DNA of 35,036 nt from assembly GCA_030595125.1 (NCBI GenBank), contig JAUVDV010000054.1:1-35036 (forward strand), written 5' to 3'. The number at the start of each line of letters is the position of its first letter. Position 1 is the stretch's first letter. Shown piece by piece: positions 17,378 through 25,205 of the stretch. The stretch is from Deltaproteobacteria bacterium. GTDB lineage: Bacteria > Myxococcota_A > Polyangia > JAAYKL01. The notes beneath the pieces were generated by a model. The model made no database searches and was not told where the DNA came from. It worked only from the letters and a program-made list of their open reading frames with translations. A program made the translations under genes and the position numbers.

Positions 17378-17404
17378 GAGGGTCCCTTATCGGACCCTCT
17401 TTTT
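17378..17404 (+). terminator. intrinsic terminator of tRNA-Pro
   Basis: GAGGGTCC (17378-17385) and GGACCCTC (17392-17399) form a perfect 8-bp stem with a 6-nt loop. Five T follow at 17400-17404. It is the clearest rho-independent terminator in the window. Confidence 0.93.
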
Positions 17405-17425
17405 ATATGCAGGCAGGTTATTATC

Positions 17426-18187
17426 GTGACCGGTATTCTCGTACTCCTTACAAATGATGACGGCATCGATGCACCCGGCCTGAAGGCGCTCGAGGGGGCC
17501 TTTGCGCGACACCCGGATGTCGAGGTGTGGACTGTGGCGCCGGACTCGGAGCGTTCAACATGCAGCCACGGGATGACGCTCCATCGACCTATCTTTGCCA
17601 ACGAGGTCGGCGAACGCCGCATGGCGTTGAGCGGGTTGACTGGCGACTGCGTGTATTTTGGGATGTTCAATTGCCTGCCCAGAAGGCCAGACGTCGTGAT
17701 CTCCGGGATCAACAGGGGGGCCAACCTGGGTGGTGACGTGGTTTATTCCGGCACGGTGGCGGGGGCTCGTGAGGCGGTCATTCGCGGCGTGCACGGGGTT
17801 GCGGCGAGTCTGGTAAACGGCGATGACTTCGAACCGGCCGCCCGCAGCGTGGTAGAAATAGGGTTGCAAGTTGCCGGGTTGCCGGTGGAAATTCCGCGTC
17901 TCCTCAACCTCAACTATCCGTCCGGCGACTTCGAGGGCCCTCGGTTCGCCTGCCTGGGGAAGCGGTCATATCCCGAAGAAGTGGAGCGTCGCGAGGTGCC
18001 CATCAGTGGAAGAAACTATTACTGGTTGGGTGGCCCTCCCGTGCGGGACCAGCTTCTAAAAGGGACCGATGGCTGGCTCATTGACAGGGGCGTGGCTTGC
18101 GCGACGTTGTTGTCCACGGATCAAACCGACAAGGCGGCAATGGGCGAGGGAATCCTTCCATTCCCCGGCGCGGACGAGGAGGGCTAG
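17426..18187 (+). CDS. surE: 5'/3'-nucleotidase SurE
   Basis: A 253-residue metal-dependent nucleotidase. The active-site motif LLTNDDGIDAPGL is at residues 7-19, and SGINRGANLGGDVVYSGTVAGA at about 93-114 supplies the second metal-binding and dimer segment. It dephosphorylates nucleoside monophosphates and is linked to stationary-phase survival in E. coli. GTG 17426 is the start because the conserved ILLTNDDG begins immediately after. The DUF368 gene starts at the next base, so they share a transcript. An M23 lipoprotein two genes on recalls the surE-pcm-nlpD order of enterobacteria, here without pcm. Confidence 0.95.
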   Translation: MTGILVLLTNDDGIDAPGLKALEGAFARHPDVEVWTVAPDSERSTCSHGMTLHRPIFANEVGERRMALSGLTGDCVYFGMFNCLPRRPDVVISGINRGANLGGDVVYSGTVAGAREAVIRGVHGVAASLVNGDDFEPAARSVVEIGLQVAGLPVEIPRLLNLNYPSGDFEGPRFACLGKRSYPEEVERREVPISGRNYYWLGGPPVRDQLLKGTDGWLIDRGVACATLLSTDQTDKAAMGEGILPFPGADEEG

Positions 18188-19234
18188 ATGGGTTCATCAA
18201 AGGGCGTGGGATGGCTCGGCGTGTTCCTGATCCTGGTCAAGGGTGGGCTTGTCGGTATAGCCAATATCATCCCCGGTGTATCCGGAGGAACCTTCGCACT
18301 GATACTCGGAATCTTCGACAGGATGGTGGGAGCCCTCAACGCCCTCGGTCTGAAAACTCTCAAGGCCACGTGGGGACTGATCGCCGGGGGGTTCAAGGCG
18401 CCGGCCAGACGCGGCTTCGCCGACGAACTTCGACGAATAGACGCCGGCTTCATCGTCCTTCTGCTCATCGGCGCGTTGATAGCGATCATGTCGTCGTCGT
18501 TTCTCATCAAGTTTCTTCTGGCAAAGCACTCTTTGCCGACCCTGGCCTTCTTCGTCGGATTGATCGTGCCCTCTGTCGCGGTGCCCTGGGCGATGATGGA
18601 CCGGAAGGGTCTTCGCCTGTTGTGGGCCGTTCCGGGTATTGCACTCTCAGTCGGCATCGCGCTGGTCATGCCGGATAACGCCGCCGGATCGGATAACCCG
18701 CTTGTCGCCGCCGGCACGGGGGCAATAGCCATCAGCGCCATGATCCTGCCGGGGATCAGCGGCTCGTTCGTCATGCTGGTAATGGGGCAATATCAGAATG
18801 TCCTGGCCAAGCTCACGGGTCTGCAGACCGCCCTGGCACATGGGCGTATCGATGTGGAGGCGGTCGTATGGCTCGGCGCGCTGGCCCTGGGCATGGCCGT
18901 GGGAATTCTGATATTCGCCAGGCTGCTCAACTTCCTGCTCAAGCGGGCCAAGTCGGCAACCATGGCCTTCCTCATAGGTCTGCTGATCGGCAGCCTCTGG
19001 GTGCTCTGGCCGTTCAAGGACATATCGGCGGGGGCCGAGGTGACCGGTCGGGACGGCGAGGTGAAGCAAGAAATTCAGATAGCCACCGCCCCCAACCGTC
19101 TTCCCGAATCTGCCAGAGAAGGCCTCATCGGCGCCGGAGCCTTTGCCGTAGGGTTGGTGGGATCATTGGGTCTGATCGCTCTGGGAAGACGCCGCGAAGA
19201 CGACGACGAACTGCAAGATAGCGGTGAACAATAG
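18188..19234 (+). CDS. DUF368 (PopT-type) polytopic membrane protein
   Basis: A 348-residue inner-membrane protein with about eight hydrophobic helices. The family hallmark IANIIPGVSGGTFALILG is near residues 24-41 and a second copy of the Gly-Pro-Gly pattern, SAMILPGISGSFVMLVMG, is near 180-197, an inverted-repeat transporter layout. DUF368 proteins (PopT) have been reported to return undecaprenyl phosphate across the inner membrane for reuse in cell-wall and glycan synthesis. That role is taken from the family and not shown here. The charged C-terminal tail (RRREDDDELQDSGEQ) is cytoplasmic-like. It abuts surE and precedes an M23 cell-wall gene, which fits an envelope role. Confidence 0.85.
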   Translation: MGSSKGVGWLGVFLILVKGGLVGIANIIPGVSGGTFALILGIFDRMVGALNALGLKTLKATWGLIAGGFKAPARRGFADELRRIDAGFIVLLLIGALIAIMSSSFLIKFLLAKHSLPTLAFFVGLIVPSVAVPWAMMDRKGLRLLWAVPGIALSVGIALVMPDNAAGSDNPLVAAGTGAIAISAMILPGISGSFVMLVMGQYQNVLAKLTGLQTALAHGRIDVEAVVWLGALALGMAVGILIFARLLNFLLKRAKSATMAFLIGLLIGSLWVLWPFKDISAGAEVTGRDGEVKQEIQIATAPNRLPESAREGLIGAGAFAVGLVGSLGLIALGRRREDDDELQDSGEQ

Positions 19235-19246
19235 CTCCATGATACA

Positions 19247-19999
19247 GTGACCCGCATGGTTGCACGAACCCTCATACCGATCCTGTTTCTGATCCTGATT
19301 TGCGGATGCGGCTCAAGGTCGGTGGCGCCGTTGAAGGTTCTCGGGGTGTGGCACAAGGTCAATAGTGGAGACACGGTCGACTCGGTGGCCAGGCGATACG
19401 GGGCCGAGACGGAGACCATCGCGGAGCTCAATGACCTTCCTCTCAAGGGAGAGATCACCGGAAGGGACGAGATCTTCATTCCCAAGGCCGGCGGCAAACC
19501 TCCGGGAACGGGCGCCTCTCCGCCACCGGCAATTACGACCGGTTCGACAGGTTCACCGTCGAAAGTCGGTTCGACAAGCTCACCGGTGAAGGCCTCCGGG
19601 AAGTGCGGGGTTGACGGTCGCCCGTGCTTCGTGTGGCCGGTGGACGGAAAACTCAGCGCCCGGTACGGCACGCGCGACGGAAAGCACAACGACGGAATAG
19701 ACATCACCGCACCAAAGGGCACCGCCGTGAAAGCCGCCGATACAGGCAAAGTCATCTACAGCGGCGACGCGATCAAGGGATACGGTAACCTGGTGCTCGT
19801 TCGCCACGACGGAGGCATCATCACAGTGTACGCCCACAACGACAAAAACGTTGTTGCGGAGGGGGACGACGTGAAACGGGGACAGAAATTGGCCGAGGTC
19901 GGTAGCACCGGATCCGCGACGACGGTGCATTTGCATTTCGAAGTGCGCGCAGGCGAGCAGCCCCAAGATCCGTTGCTCTACTTGCCACCAGTGGAGTAA
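19247..19999 (+). CDS. LysM / M23-family lipoprotein, NlpD- or EnvC-like
   Basis: A 250-residue lipoprotein. The signal ends LILICGC (Cys21). LysM, a peptidoglycan-binding domain, spans about 34-80 (HKVNSGDTVDSVARRYG). A Ser/Thr/Pro linker at about 85-120 is followed by an M23 domain at about 128-248. In the metal site, HNDGIDI has Asn where the usual H-x-G-x-D zinc His stands, with a His shifted one place before it. YAHND and HLHFEVR are intact. E. coli NlpD also lost zinc ligands and acts as an amidase activator, so a septal activator role is plausible, but weak catalysis cannot be excluded. The start is GTG 19247; ATG 19256 is an alternative. The linker contains a repeat described separately. 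Confidence 0.85.
   Translation: MTRMVARTLIPILFLILICGCGSRSVAPLKVLGVWHKVNSGDTVDSVARRYGAETETIAELNDLPLKGEITGRDEIFIPKAGGKPPGTGASPPPAITTGSTGSPSKVGSTSSPVKASGKCGVDGRPCFVWPVDGKLSARYGTRDGKHNDGIDITAPKGTAVKAADTGKVIYSGDAIKGYGNLVLVRHDGGIITVYAHNDKNVVAEGDDVKRGQKLAEVGSTGSATTVHLHFEVRAGEQPQDPLLYLPPVE
19541..19590. repeat. paired TTCGACA(A/G)G(C/T)TCACCG repeat inside a CDS
   Basis: GGTTCGACAGGTTCACCG (19541) and GGTTCGACAAGCTCACCG (19568) recur 27 bp apart, exactly nine codons. Read on the minus strand they encode GELVEP/GEPVEP, a short intergenic repeat family seen widely in bacterial genomes. Here they form part of the low-complexity linker between LysM and M23. Confidence 0.7.
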
Positions 20000-20002
20000 G
20001 AA

Positions 20003-20530
20003 ATGAACGAAAGACTCATCAAAATCGAGAAGCTCATCAGAGACGTGCCCGACTTTCCGAAGCCTGGAATAGTGTTCAAGGACATCACTCCGCTCATCGG
20101 AGACCCGGAAGGCTTGAGCGAAGTGCTGAGTCTTCTGGCCGAGCCGTTCGTAGGCAAGGGGATCACTGCGGTCGCCGGAATGGAGTCGCGAGGGTTCATC
20201 TTCGGCGTTTCCGTGGCAGAGCGTCTCGGCGTGGGTTTCGTCCCGGTGCGCAAGCCCGGCAAACTGCCCGCGAAGACCGTGAGTGTCGAGTACGAGTTGG
20301 AGTACGGTACCGACACCCTCGAGATGCACATGGACGCCCTCGGAGTGGATGACAATGTGCTGGTCGTGGACGACCTGCTGGCCACCGGCGGTACGGCGCA
20401 AGCCACCGTCAGGATGATCCGGGATCTTGGCGCGACCATCGCAGCAGCGGCCTTCGTGGTCGAACTGGATTTCCTCGAAGGTAGAAAGAAGCTAGAAGGA
20501 ATCGATATTTACAGCTTGCTTCATTACTAA
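20003..20530 (+). CDS. apt: adenine phosphoribosyltransferase
   Basis: A 175-residue purine salvage enzyme forming AMP from adenine and PRPP in the cytosol. It has IRDVPDFPKPGIVFKDITPL at about residues 12-31, AGMESRGFIFG, RKPGKLPAKT, and the PRPP-binding loop VLVVDDLLATGGTAQATV at about 115-132. The length fits the family (170-185). The ATG at 20003 is 3 nt after the M23 gene stop, with GGAGTAAGAA as a weak ribosome site. Its link to the neighbours appears to be shared transcription only. Confidence 0.96.
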   Translation: MNERLIKIEKLIRDVPDFPKPGIVFKDITPLIGDPEGLSEVLSLLAEPFVGKGITAVAGMESRGFIFGVSVAERLGVGFVPVRKPGKLPAKTVSVEYELEYGTDTLEMHMDALGVDDNVLVVDDLLATGGTAQATVRMIRDLGATIAAAAFVVELDFLEGRKKLEGIDIYSLLHY

Positions 20531-20565
20531 GGGTTCAGAGCCCTAAAGGAAGAACAGGTGGTCGA

Positions 20566-20964
20566 TTGAAAGACAGGAAGTTAGTAGTTTTTGGCGTGCT
20601 GAATGTGGTGCAGGGGCTCATGGTGGGCGCGATCCCATTGCTGGTGTCGAGCCGCATCGATGCGGTCAACTGGTTGCTTGCCTTTGCGTCAATAATGATG
20701 GTCCTTTCCGGGCCGGTGTTGATCTTCGGTGGCAAATGGGGACGTAGGCTGGCCGCCTCGGCATGTTTGCTCCACTGGCTTCTCGGCCTGGTCCTCGCCG
20801 CACTATCCCTGATGTCGGCTTCGTACCTTTACGGTATCTACGGTCGTCACGGGCAATCGGCCGGGGCGATGGCCGCAGCAGTGGCCGTGGCCATCTTCAT
20901 TATCTTCTGGCTCATACCCGCTCACGAGATTCACTTTCTGCGGACACGAGGAGAGACGAATTGA
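20566..20964 (+). CDS. four-helix membrane protein of unknown function
   Basis: A 132-residue protein with about four hydrophobic helices (near 7-27, 35-55, 62-85 and 101-120) and short loops, ending in a charged tail RTRGETN. I do not recognise the family. TTG 20566 is the start, with AGGTGG about 6 nt before it. Its stop TGA overlaps the TTG start of the next gene (TTGA), so the two are translationally coupled and probably act together at the inner membrane. Confidence 0.65.
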   Translation: MKDRKLVVFGVLNVVQGLMVGAIPLLVSSRIDAVNWLLAFASIMMVLSGPVLIFGGKWGRRLAASACLLHWLLGLVLAALSLMSASYLYGIYGRHGQSAGAMAAAVAVAIFIIFWLIPAHEIHFLRTRGETN

Positions 20965-22775
20965 AGATCCCGGGAGTAGCACAACTGGGTGCTGTATCCG
21001 CGCTGGTGCTCCTCACGGCCTGGTTGCTCGCGCCCATTCCGTTCCTGATGGAGCCCACCGCCGAGAACCTCTCCGTGGAGCAGGCCGGATCGGCGCTCGG
21101 GTATCTTCGAAGGAGTTTCGTCGAGGACGAACTCCCAACCTTGCCCCGAGATCTTGCGAGCGCCGGCGACTACCGCTTGCCCCTGGTGATGACCGTATGG
21201 AAGGGGGGAGCGAGGCGCCGAGTCTGGCAGGTGGACGACAGACCGATGCGGGAGGCGCTCGAAATACTCGCCGGGAAACTTCGGGCCGACAAGAGAGATC
21301 TCGATGGGCCCTCCCTTCGGTTGCAGCTGGATCTGGTCATGGCGACCGGATGGGTTCCACAGGGCGGCACACTTTTCAGCCTTTCCTTCGTCGAAGGACA
21401 CACGGGGGTGAGCGGTATCGTCGACGGTCGGCGGGTGTACCTTCCGCCGACTGAATTCATCAGGCAGAGAAAGTACGGCAGCTTCCAGCCGCTTCCCGGT
21501 TACGACGCGCGATTCAGGGTCGGTGTGGACATCGACCGGATCAGCAGGACAATTCTTCACCAGGCCGCCGTGCTGGGTTCCAGAGGGGAGATCGTGACGG
21601 AACTCGAGCGATTCCTTTCGCTGACGTTCGTGGAGGGAGCCGATCTGGAGCCGAGGAGATTGCTAAAGGGATCCCTGGAGCGGGACCCGGTTGGGAGGGC
21701 CGATCTTGAGGCGGCGGTGAACGCGGGAGCGGATTATCTCATGCGGGCGCTACGTCCGAGCGGCATGTACTTCTACAACTACGATCCGGTTGCGCACAAG
21801 AAGGTGGAGGATGCCTACAACTGGCCACGCCACGCTGGAACCTCTTACAGCCTGGCCCTGGTCGGCCGTATACTGAAGAGGCCCGATGTTGTGGATGGGG
21901 CGCGAAGGGCGCTCCGTCGCCTGGAGAGACAGCTCGACGAAGGCCCGGATGGATCCCTCTGCTTGCTGGCGAAGGGTGAATGCTACCTGGGCTCATCAGC
22001 CCTTGGCCTGCTCGCGCTGGCAGAGTACCGGTTGGCTTCGCAGGACGATCGCTTCGATGAATCGGCTTTCAGGATCAGAGACTACATCATGAGTATGCAG
22101 CGGTCCGACGGGTTCTTTTATCACTCGTGGAAGCCGGACACGGGCATCGACCGCGAAAAGATGAAGCTGTACGCCTCCCAGCAGGCGGTGTTCGCGCTGG
22201 GGAGATTTGCTGCTGCGTACGACGACAAGAAGGCCCTGGACGTTGCAGAGAAGGGTATGGATTTCCTCGCTGGACCGTATTGGGATCATTTTCTCGGAAG
22301 CTATTTCTTCGGCCAGGAGCACTGGTCATGCCTGGCGGCAGAGGAACTCTACGCGCGTCTTCCCAAGCCGCAATATGCCCGATATTGCCACGGCATCGGC
22401 GTCAACTACGACAACCTGACTCACGGGCGCCATGAGACGCCCTTCGTCGAGGATGCGGGCGGGATGTCAATAACCCATTTCTTCACGCCGCATACCGGTG
22501 GGACGGCAACGGCTGCAGAGGCAATGGTTTCCGCCGTTATTCTGGGGAAGGCCGAGGGTCTCGATGTGGATCCCATCGTGGAGCAACTTGTGGCCTCATA
22601 TGAATTCCTCCTGAGAGCGCAGGTCTCCGAGCACGACACCTTCTGGATTCGCAGGCCCAGGTTGGCGATAGGCGGTTTCTACGAATCGCAGACGAAGACA
22701 CGGATCCGCATCGACAACGTGCAACACGCCATCAGCGCGATAGTTCGTGGAATGGATCTTGTTGGGTTGAAGTAA
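20961..22775 (+). CDS. membrane-anchored protein with predicted alpha/alpha-toroid domain
   Basis: A 604-residue protein of unknown function. The frame is open to 20763, but TTG 20961 is chosen because it overlaps the upstream stop by 4 nt and has GAGGAGA before it. Residues 8-30 are hydrophobic (signal anchor). Residues 40-240 form an unrecognised alpha/beta-like region. Residues about 248-600 show regularly spaced helices rich in Trp, His and Tyr (YNWPRHAGTSYSLALVGRIL, then CYLGSSALGLLALAEY). This pattern is that of an alpha/alpha-barrel as in six-hairpin glycosidases or terpenoid-cyclase folds. A carbohydrate-related enzyme or binding role is a guess. It ends exactly where a minus-strand gene ends. 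Confidence 0.75.
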   Translation: MKIPGVAQLGAVSALVLLTAWLLAPIPFLMEPTAENLSVEQAGSALGYLRRSFVEDELPTLPRDLASAGDYRLPLVMTVWKGGARRRVWQVDDRPMREALEILAGKLRADKRDLDGPSLRLQLDLVMATGWVPQGGTLFSLSFVEGHTGVSGIVDGRRVYLPPTEFIRQRKYGSFQPLPGYDARFRVGVDIDRISRTILHQAAVLGSRGEIVTELERFLSLTFVEGADLEPRRLLKGSLERDPVGRADLEAAVNAGADYLMRALRPSGMYFYNYDPVAHKKVEDAYNWPRHAGTSYSLALVGRILKRPDVVDGARRALRRLERQLDEGPDGSLCLLAKGECYLGSSALGLLALAEYRLASQDDRFDESAFRIRDYIMSMQRSDGFFYHSWKPDTGIDREKMKLYASQQAVFALGRFAAAYDDKKALDVAEKGMDFLAGPYWDHFLGSYFFGQEHWSCLAAEELYARLPKPQYARYCHGIGVNYDNLTHGRHETPFVEDAGGMSITHFFTPHTGGTATAAEAMVSAVILGKAEGLDVDPIVEQLVASYEFLLRAQVSEHDTFWIRRPRLAIGGFYESQTKTRIRIDNVQHAISAIVRGMDLVGLK

Positions 22776-23054
22776 CTATTCGTCGCAGATGAGGCAGTCC
22801 CACATGGTTGAGTAGGAACCGGTGCCAGTATCAGTATCGGTGTCGGTGTCGGCGTCGGTGTCTGAATCCGTGTCCGAGTCGGTATCCGAGTCGGTATCCG
22901 AGTCGGAATCGGCATCCCCGTCCGAATCGGAATCGGAATCGGCATCGACGTCGAGGCCGTCGTCGAAGGTGTCATCGCTACATCCGGCAGAGACGAGTCC
23001 CAGTGCCAGAACAGCGACCAGTGATATCATAACGAGATAAATATATTTTTCCAT
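22776..23054 (-). CDS. short Asp-Ser/Asp-Thr stalk lipoprotein, nearly head-less
   Basis: A 92-residue protein with a signal ending VSAGC (Cys25). Residues 35-79 are an acidic dipeptide stalk of D-S, D-T and D-A, then 13 residues remain (SYSTMWDCLICDE). Other stalk lipoproteins in this window have heads of 150 residues or more, so this could be a truncated remnant, a minimal surface spacer, or a protein whose two Cys form a mini-head. The stop codon abuts the stop of the convergent toroid gene with no gap, which would be consistent with loss of a former 3' part. Its expression is not shown. Confidence 0.65.
   Translation of the reverse strand: MEKYIYLVMISLVAVLALGLVSAGCSDDTFDDGLDVDADSDSDSDGDADSDSDTDSDTDSDTDSDTDADTDTDTDTGTGSYSTMWDCLICDE
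22818..22952. repeat. hexamer-type coding repeat (acidic stalk)
   Basis: Irregular 6-bp units, mostly TCGGTA/TCGGTG/TCCGAG on the plus strand, encode D-S/D-T/D-A pairs. Unit gain or loss stays in frame, so it would change stalk length without switching the gene off. Confidence 0.8.
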
Positions 23055-23128
23055 TTGAGAAACCTCCGCTTCCTTATTACTTCAGTGCATCCATAATACC
23101 AAAAGGACGTTCATTTTAATATTTATTT

Positions 23129-24547
23129 TTAATCCTTTTGTGTTGTTACAGTTATTAGACGCCGGTTGACCCTGGAATATCGAATACTGTTGGGGTATTT
23201 CCTGAGAAACTCGCCAAGTGCGCGAATTTCCTCATTCTCTCTTCCAAGTGCTCTCAATGCTGTACATTTTCCGAAAAGGGCCTCCTGCGCGAGCGGTCCC
23301 GCAGGTCTCCTCCGCCCGTATTCGTTGAAATGCATGAGAGCTCGAGCCGGGTTGCCCAGGTGCTCCATCTCCACTTCAGCGAGGGGGAGGAGTACCGTAA
23401 TTGCTTCGGGGCTGGCCGGATACTCACTCAGGATCTTGCCGTAGGCCCGGGCGGCGCCTGCCCAATCGCCCAATTTACGGCATTCCCGCGCCTCAAGGAT
23501 GTACTCGCTCGGCGAACCTTCAGGCGCCACCGGTCGATTGGGTTTGCTTGCCGATGCCGTCGGTGTTCCGCCGTTCTTCGCCGCGCCCGTCTTTTTCGAG
23601 ATTGCGGGAGGGGGATCTTCACCGGTATCAATTGCGTTCCGATTATCCGGATGTGTTTTCTCGGGTTGTTGCTCCTCGATCTCGGTTGCAAGGGACGTTT
23701 TCGCTTCGAGTTTCATGTGGAGAAGCGCTTTGATTTCGTTGCGCGCCTGCAGGTCCAGTCGCTGGACCTCCCCGTTCGAGATGGAGATCTTCTCTCCTTG
23801 CGCAACCGGCGTGGAGTTCGAAGAAACGGTATTGGGTTGCACCTCCACCGAGCCCCGAAGAACGCCGACCGACACGTCGAAGTCCGTTACCTCCACCATG
23901 AACACGGTTCCAGTAACGATGATGCTGGCGAGAGGTGTGACGACGGTGAGTTCGCCTTTCTCGTCCGGTACCAGATGAAAAGCCGCACGCCCCCGATGCA
24001 GATTAAACTCGATGGTTTCGTGCCGGAGACTTTCGATTTTTAGCTTGCTCCTCGCGTCCAGTCCGATCTCCAGCGCCGATCTCGAGGTGTAGAATGCGGG
24101 TTCTGCGTCGGTGGTGAGGACTTGCCCGGCGGTTGCGCGGCTGCCGTCCCGGGCTATCATTGCGTCGTCGTCTCCGAAGAGCATTGTGCCCCCAAATGGC
24201 AGGGGGATGATGCCGCCCAGCGCGAGTATAATCATGGCCGCGATGCCACAGATCGCCGTGATAGCGACAATCCTGGAGCCAGGCCGGCTTTTCTTTCCGT
24301 TTGCCGCATGTTCCGCAAGGACGCGGTCGGTCATTTTCCCGGCAAGTGGATCGCATGCAGGATCTTCGAGCTGATCCAGGGCTCCTTCGAACGCGGCGCA
24401 TTGCGGGCACGTGGCGACGTGATGATCCATGAACCGCCGGTCCTTCGCGCTGATCTCGCCCTCGTCGATCAACTCCAGAGCCACCAGCTCGCCAAACAGG
24501 TCGCAATCGCCGGCGCCGTTTTTGAGATCTGTGTTCATCTCATCCAC
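23129..24547 (-). CDS. anti-sigma factor: zinc finger, FecR and TPR-like domains
   Basis: A 472-residue protein. The N-terminal anti-sigma zinc finger has H43-x3-C47-x2-C50 (HHVATCPQC), a ZAS-type motif. One transmembrane helix spans about 92-114. A FecR-like periplasmic domain covers about 143-263 (VTPLASIIVTGTVFMVEV), followed by a low-complexity linker. TPR-like helices from about 350 (CRKLGDWAGAARAYGKILSEYP) run to the end. GTG 24547 is chosen because GGGAGGAA lies 5 nt before it; ATG 24538 is the alternative. It overlaps the sigma gene stop by 8 nt. It should hold the sigma factor at the membrane and release it on an envelope signal. Confidence 0.88.
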   Translation of the reverse strand: MDEMNTDLKNGAGDCDLFGELVALELIDEGEISAKDRRFMDHHVATCPQCAAFEGALDQLEDPACDPLAGKMTDRVLAEHAANGKKSRPGSRIVAITAICGIAAMIILALGGIIPLPFGGTMLFGDDDAMIARDGSRATAGQVLTTDAEPAFYTSRSALEIGLDARSKLKIESLRHETIEFNLHRGRAAFHLVPDEKGELTVVTPLASIIVTGTVFMVEVTDFDVSVGVLRGSVEVQPNTVSSNSTPVAQGEKISISNGEVQRLDLQARNEIKALLHMKLEAKTSLATEIEEQQPEKTHPDNRNAIDTGEDPPPAISKKTGAAKNGGTPTASASKPNRPVAPEGSPSEYILEARECRKLGDWAGAARAYGKILSEYPASPEAITVLLPLAEVEMEHLGNPARALMHFNEYGRRRPAGPLAQEALFGKCTALRALGRENEEIRALGEFLRKYPNSIRYSRVNRRLITVTTQKD

Positions 24548-25190
24548 GGCGATTCCTCCCGAAGAGCTCCATGGCGACACGATCTGCGCCGATACTCTGC
24601 CTCAGCTCCTTGAGCCCCACGCGAATCCTGTCGCGGACAGTGTTCAGGGGCGCGTCGGTCAAACGCGCAATCTCGGCCACCGAGTGACCGTAAACAAGCC
24701 GAAGGACCACGGCCCTGCGCCTCTTTTCGGGCATCTTGGAAAAATGAAAGGCAAGATTGTCGGCCATCGCCGCTCGTGTCGTCTGGTGTTCCGGCGTGAT
24801 CGGCGAGATTCCGGGTTCGTCCTGTACCAGTGTCACAGTGCGTTCGTTTCGTCGTTTCCTTTTGAGGAGACGCATGAGTACGCGGTATGTCAGTTGACCT
24901 GCCCATGCCTCTAATGAACCCGTTCCACGGTAGTTCCCCAGGTTTTCAAGAATGGCGAGCAAACAACCATGAACCAGATCCTCCAACTCCTCGTCCCTGC
25001 GCACGAGGAGCATCACTGTGTATTTGACGCGCGGCCCCAGACGCTCCATCAGGATTCGCGCCGCCTCCGGATCCTTCGCTGCCCTTTTGGCGAGCTTGAG
25101 ATCGTTGAGTACGTCGTGGGTCAAGGGATTCTTTTTCTCCGATTTTTTTCTTTTTCCCTTGCCGCTACCTGTTGTGTGCACTGGATTCAT
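24540..25190 (-). CDS. ECF-type RNA polymerase sigma factor
   Basis: A 216-residue protein with a Lys-rich N-terminal tail. A sigma region 2 pattern spans about 45-115 (DLVHGCLLAILENLGNYRG, then EAWAGQLTYRVLMRLLKRK). A region 4 helix-turn-helix spans about 150-205 (YGHSVAEIARLTDAPLNTVR). It directs RNA polymerase to its own promoters. It is encoded immediately before its presumed anti-sigma factor, whose gene overlaps its 3' end, the standard sigma/anti-sigma layout. No close Shine-Dalgarno sequence is seen before ATG 25190. The lipoprotein cluster next to it is a plausible target, but no promoter motif has been confirmed. Confidence 0.9.
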   Translation of the reverse strand: MNPVHTTGSGKGKRKKSEKKNPLTHDVLNDLKLAKRAAKDPEAARILMERLGPRVKYTVMLLVRRDEELEDLVHGCLLAILENLGNYRGTGSLEAWAGQLTYRVLMRLLKRKRRNERTVTLVQDEPGISPITPEHQTTRAAMADNLAFHFSKMPEKRRRAVVLRLVYGHSVAEIARLTDAPLNTVRDRIRVGLKELRQSIGADRVAMELFGRNRRG

Positions 25191-25205
25191 GATTTGGACG
25201 GAAAT

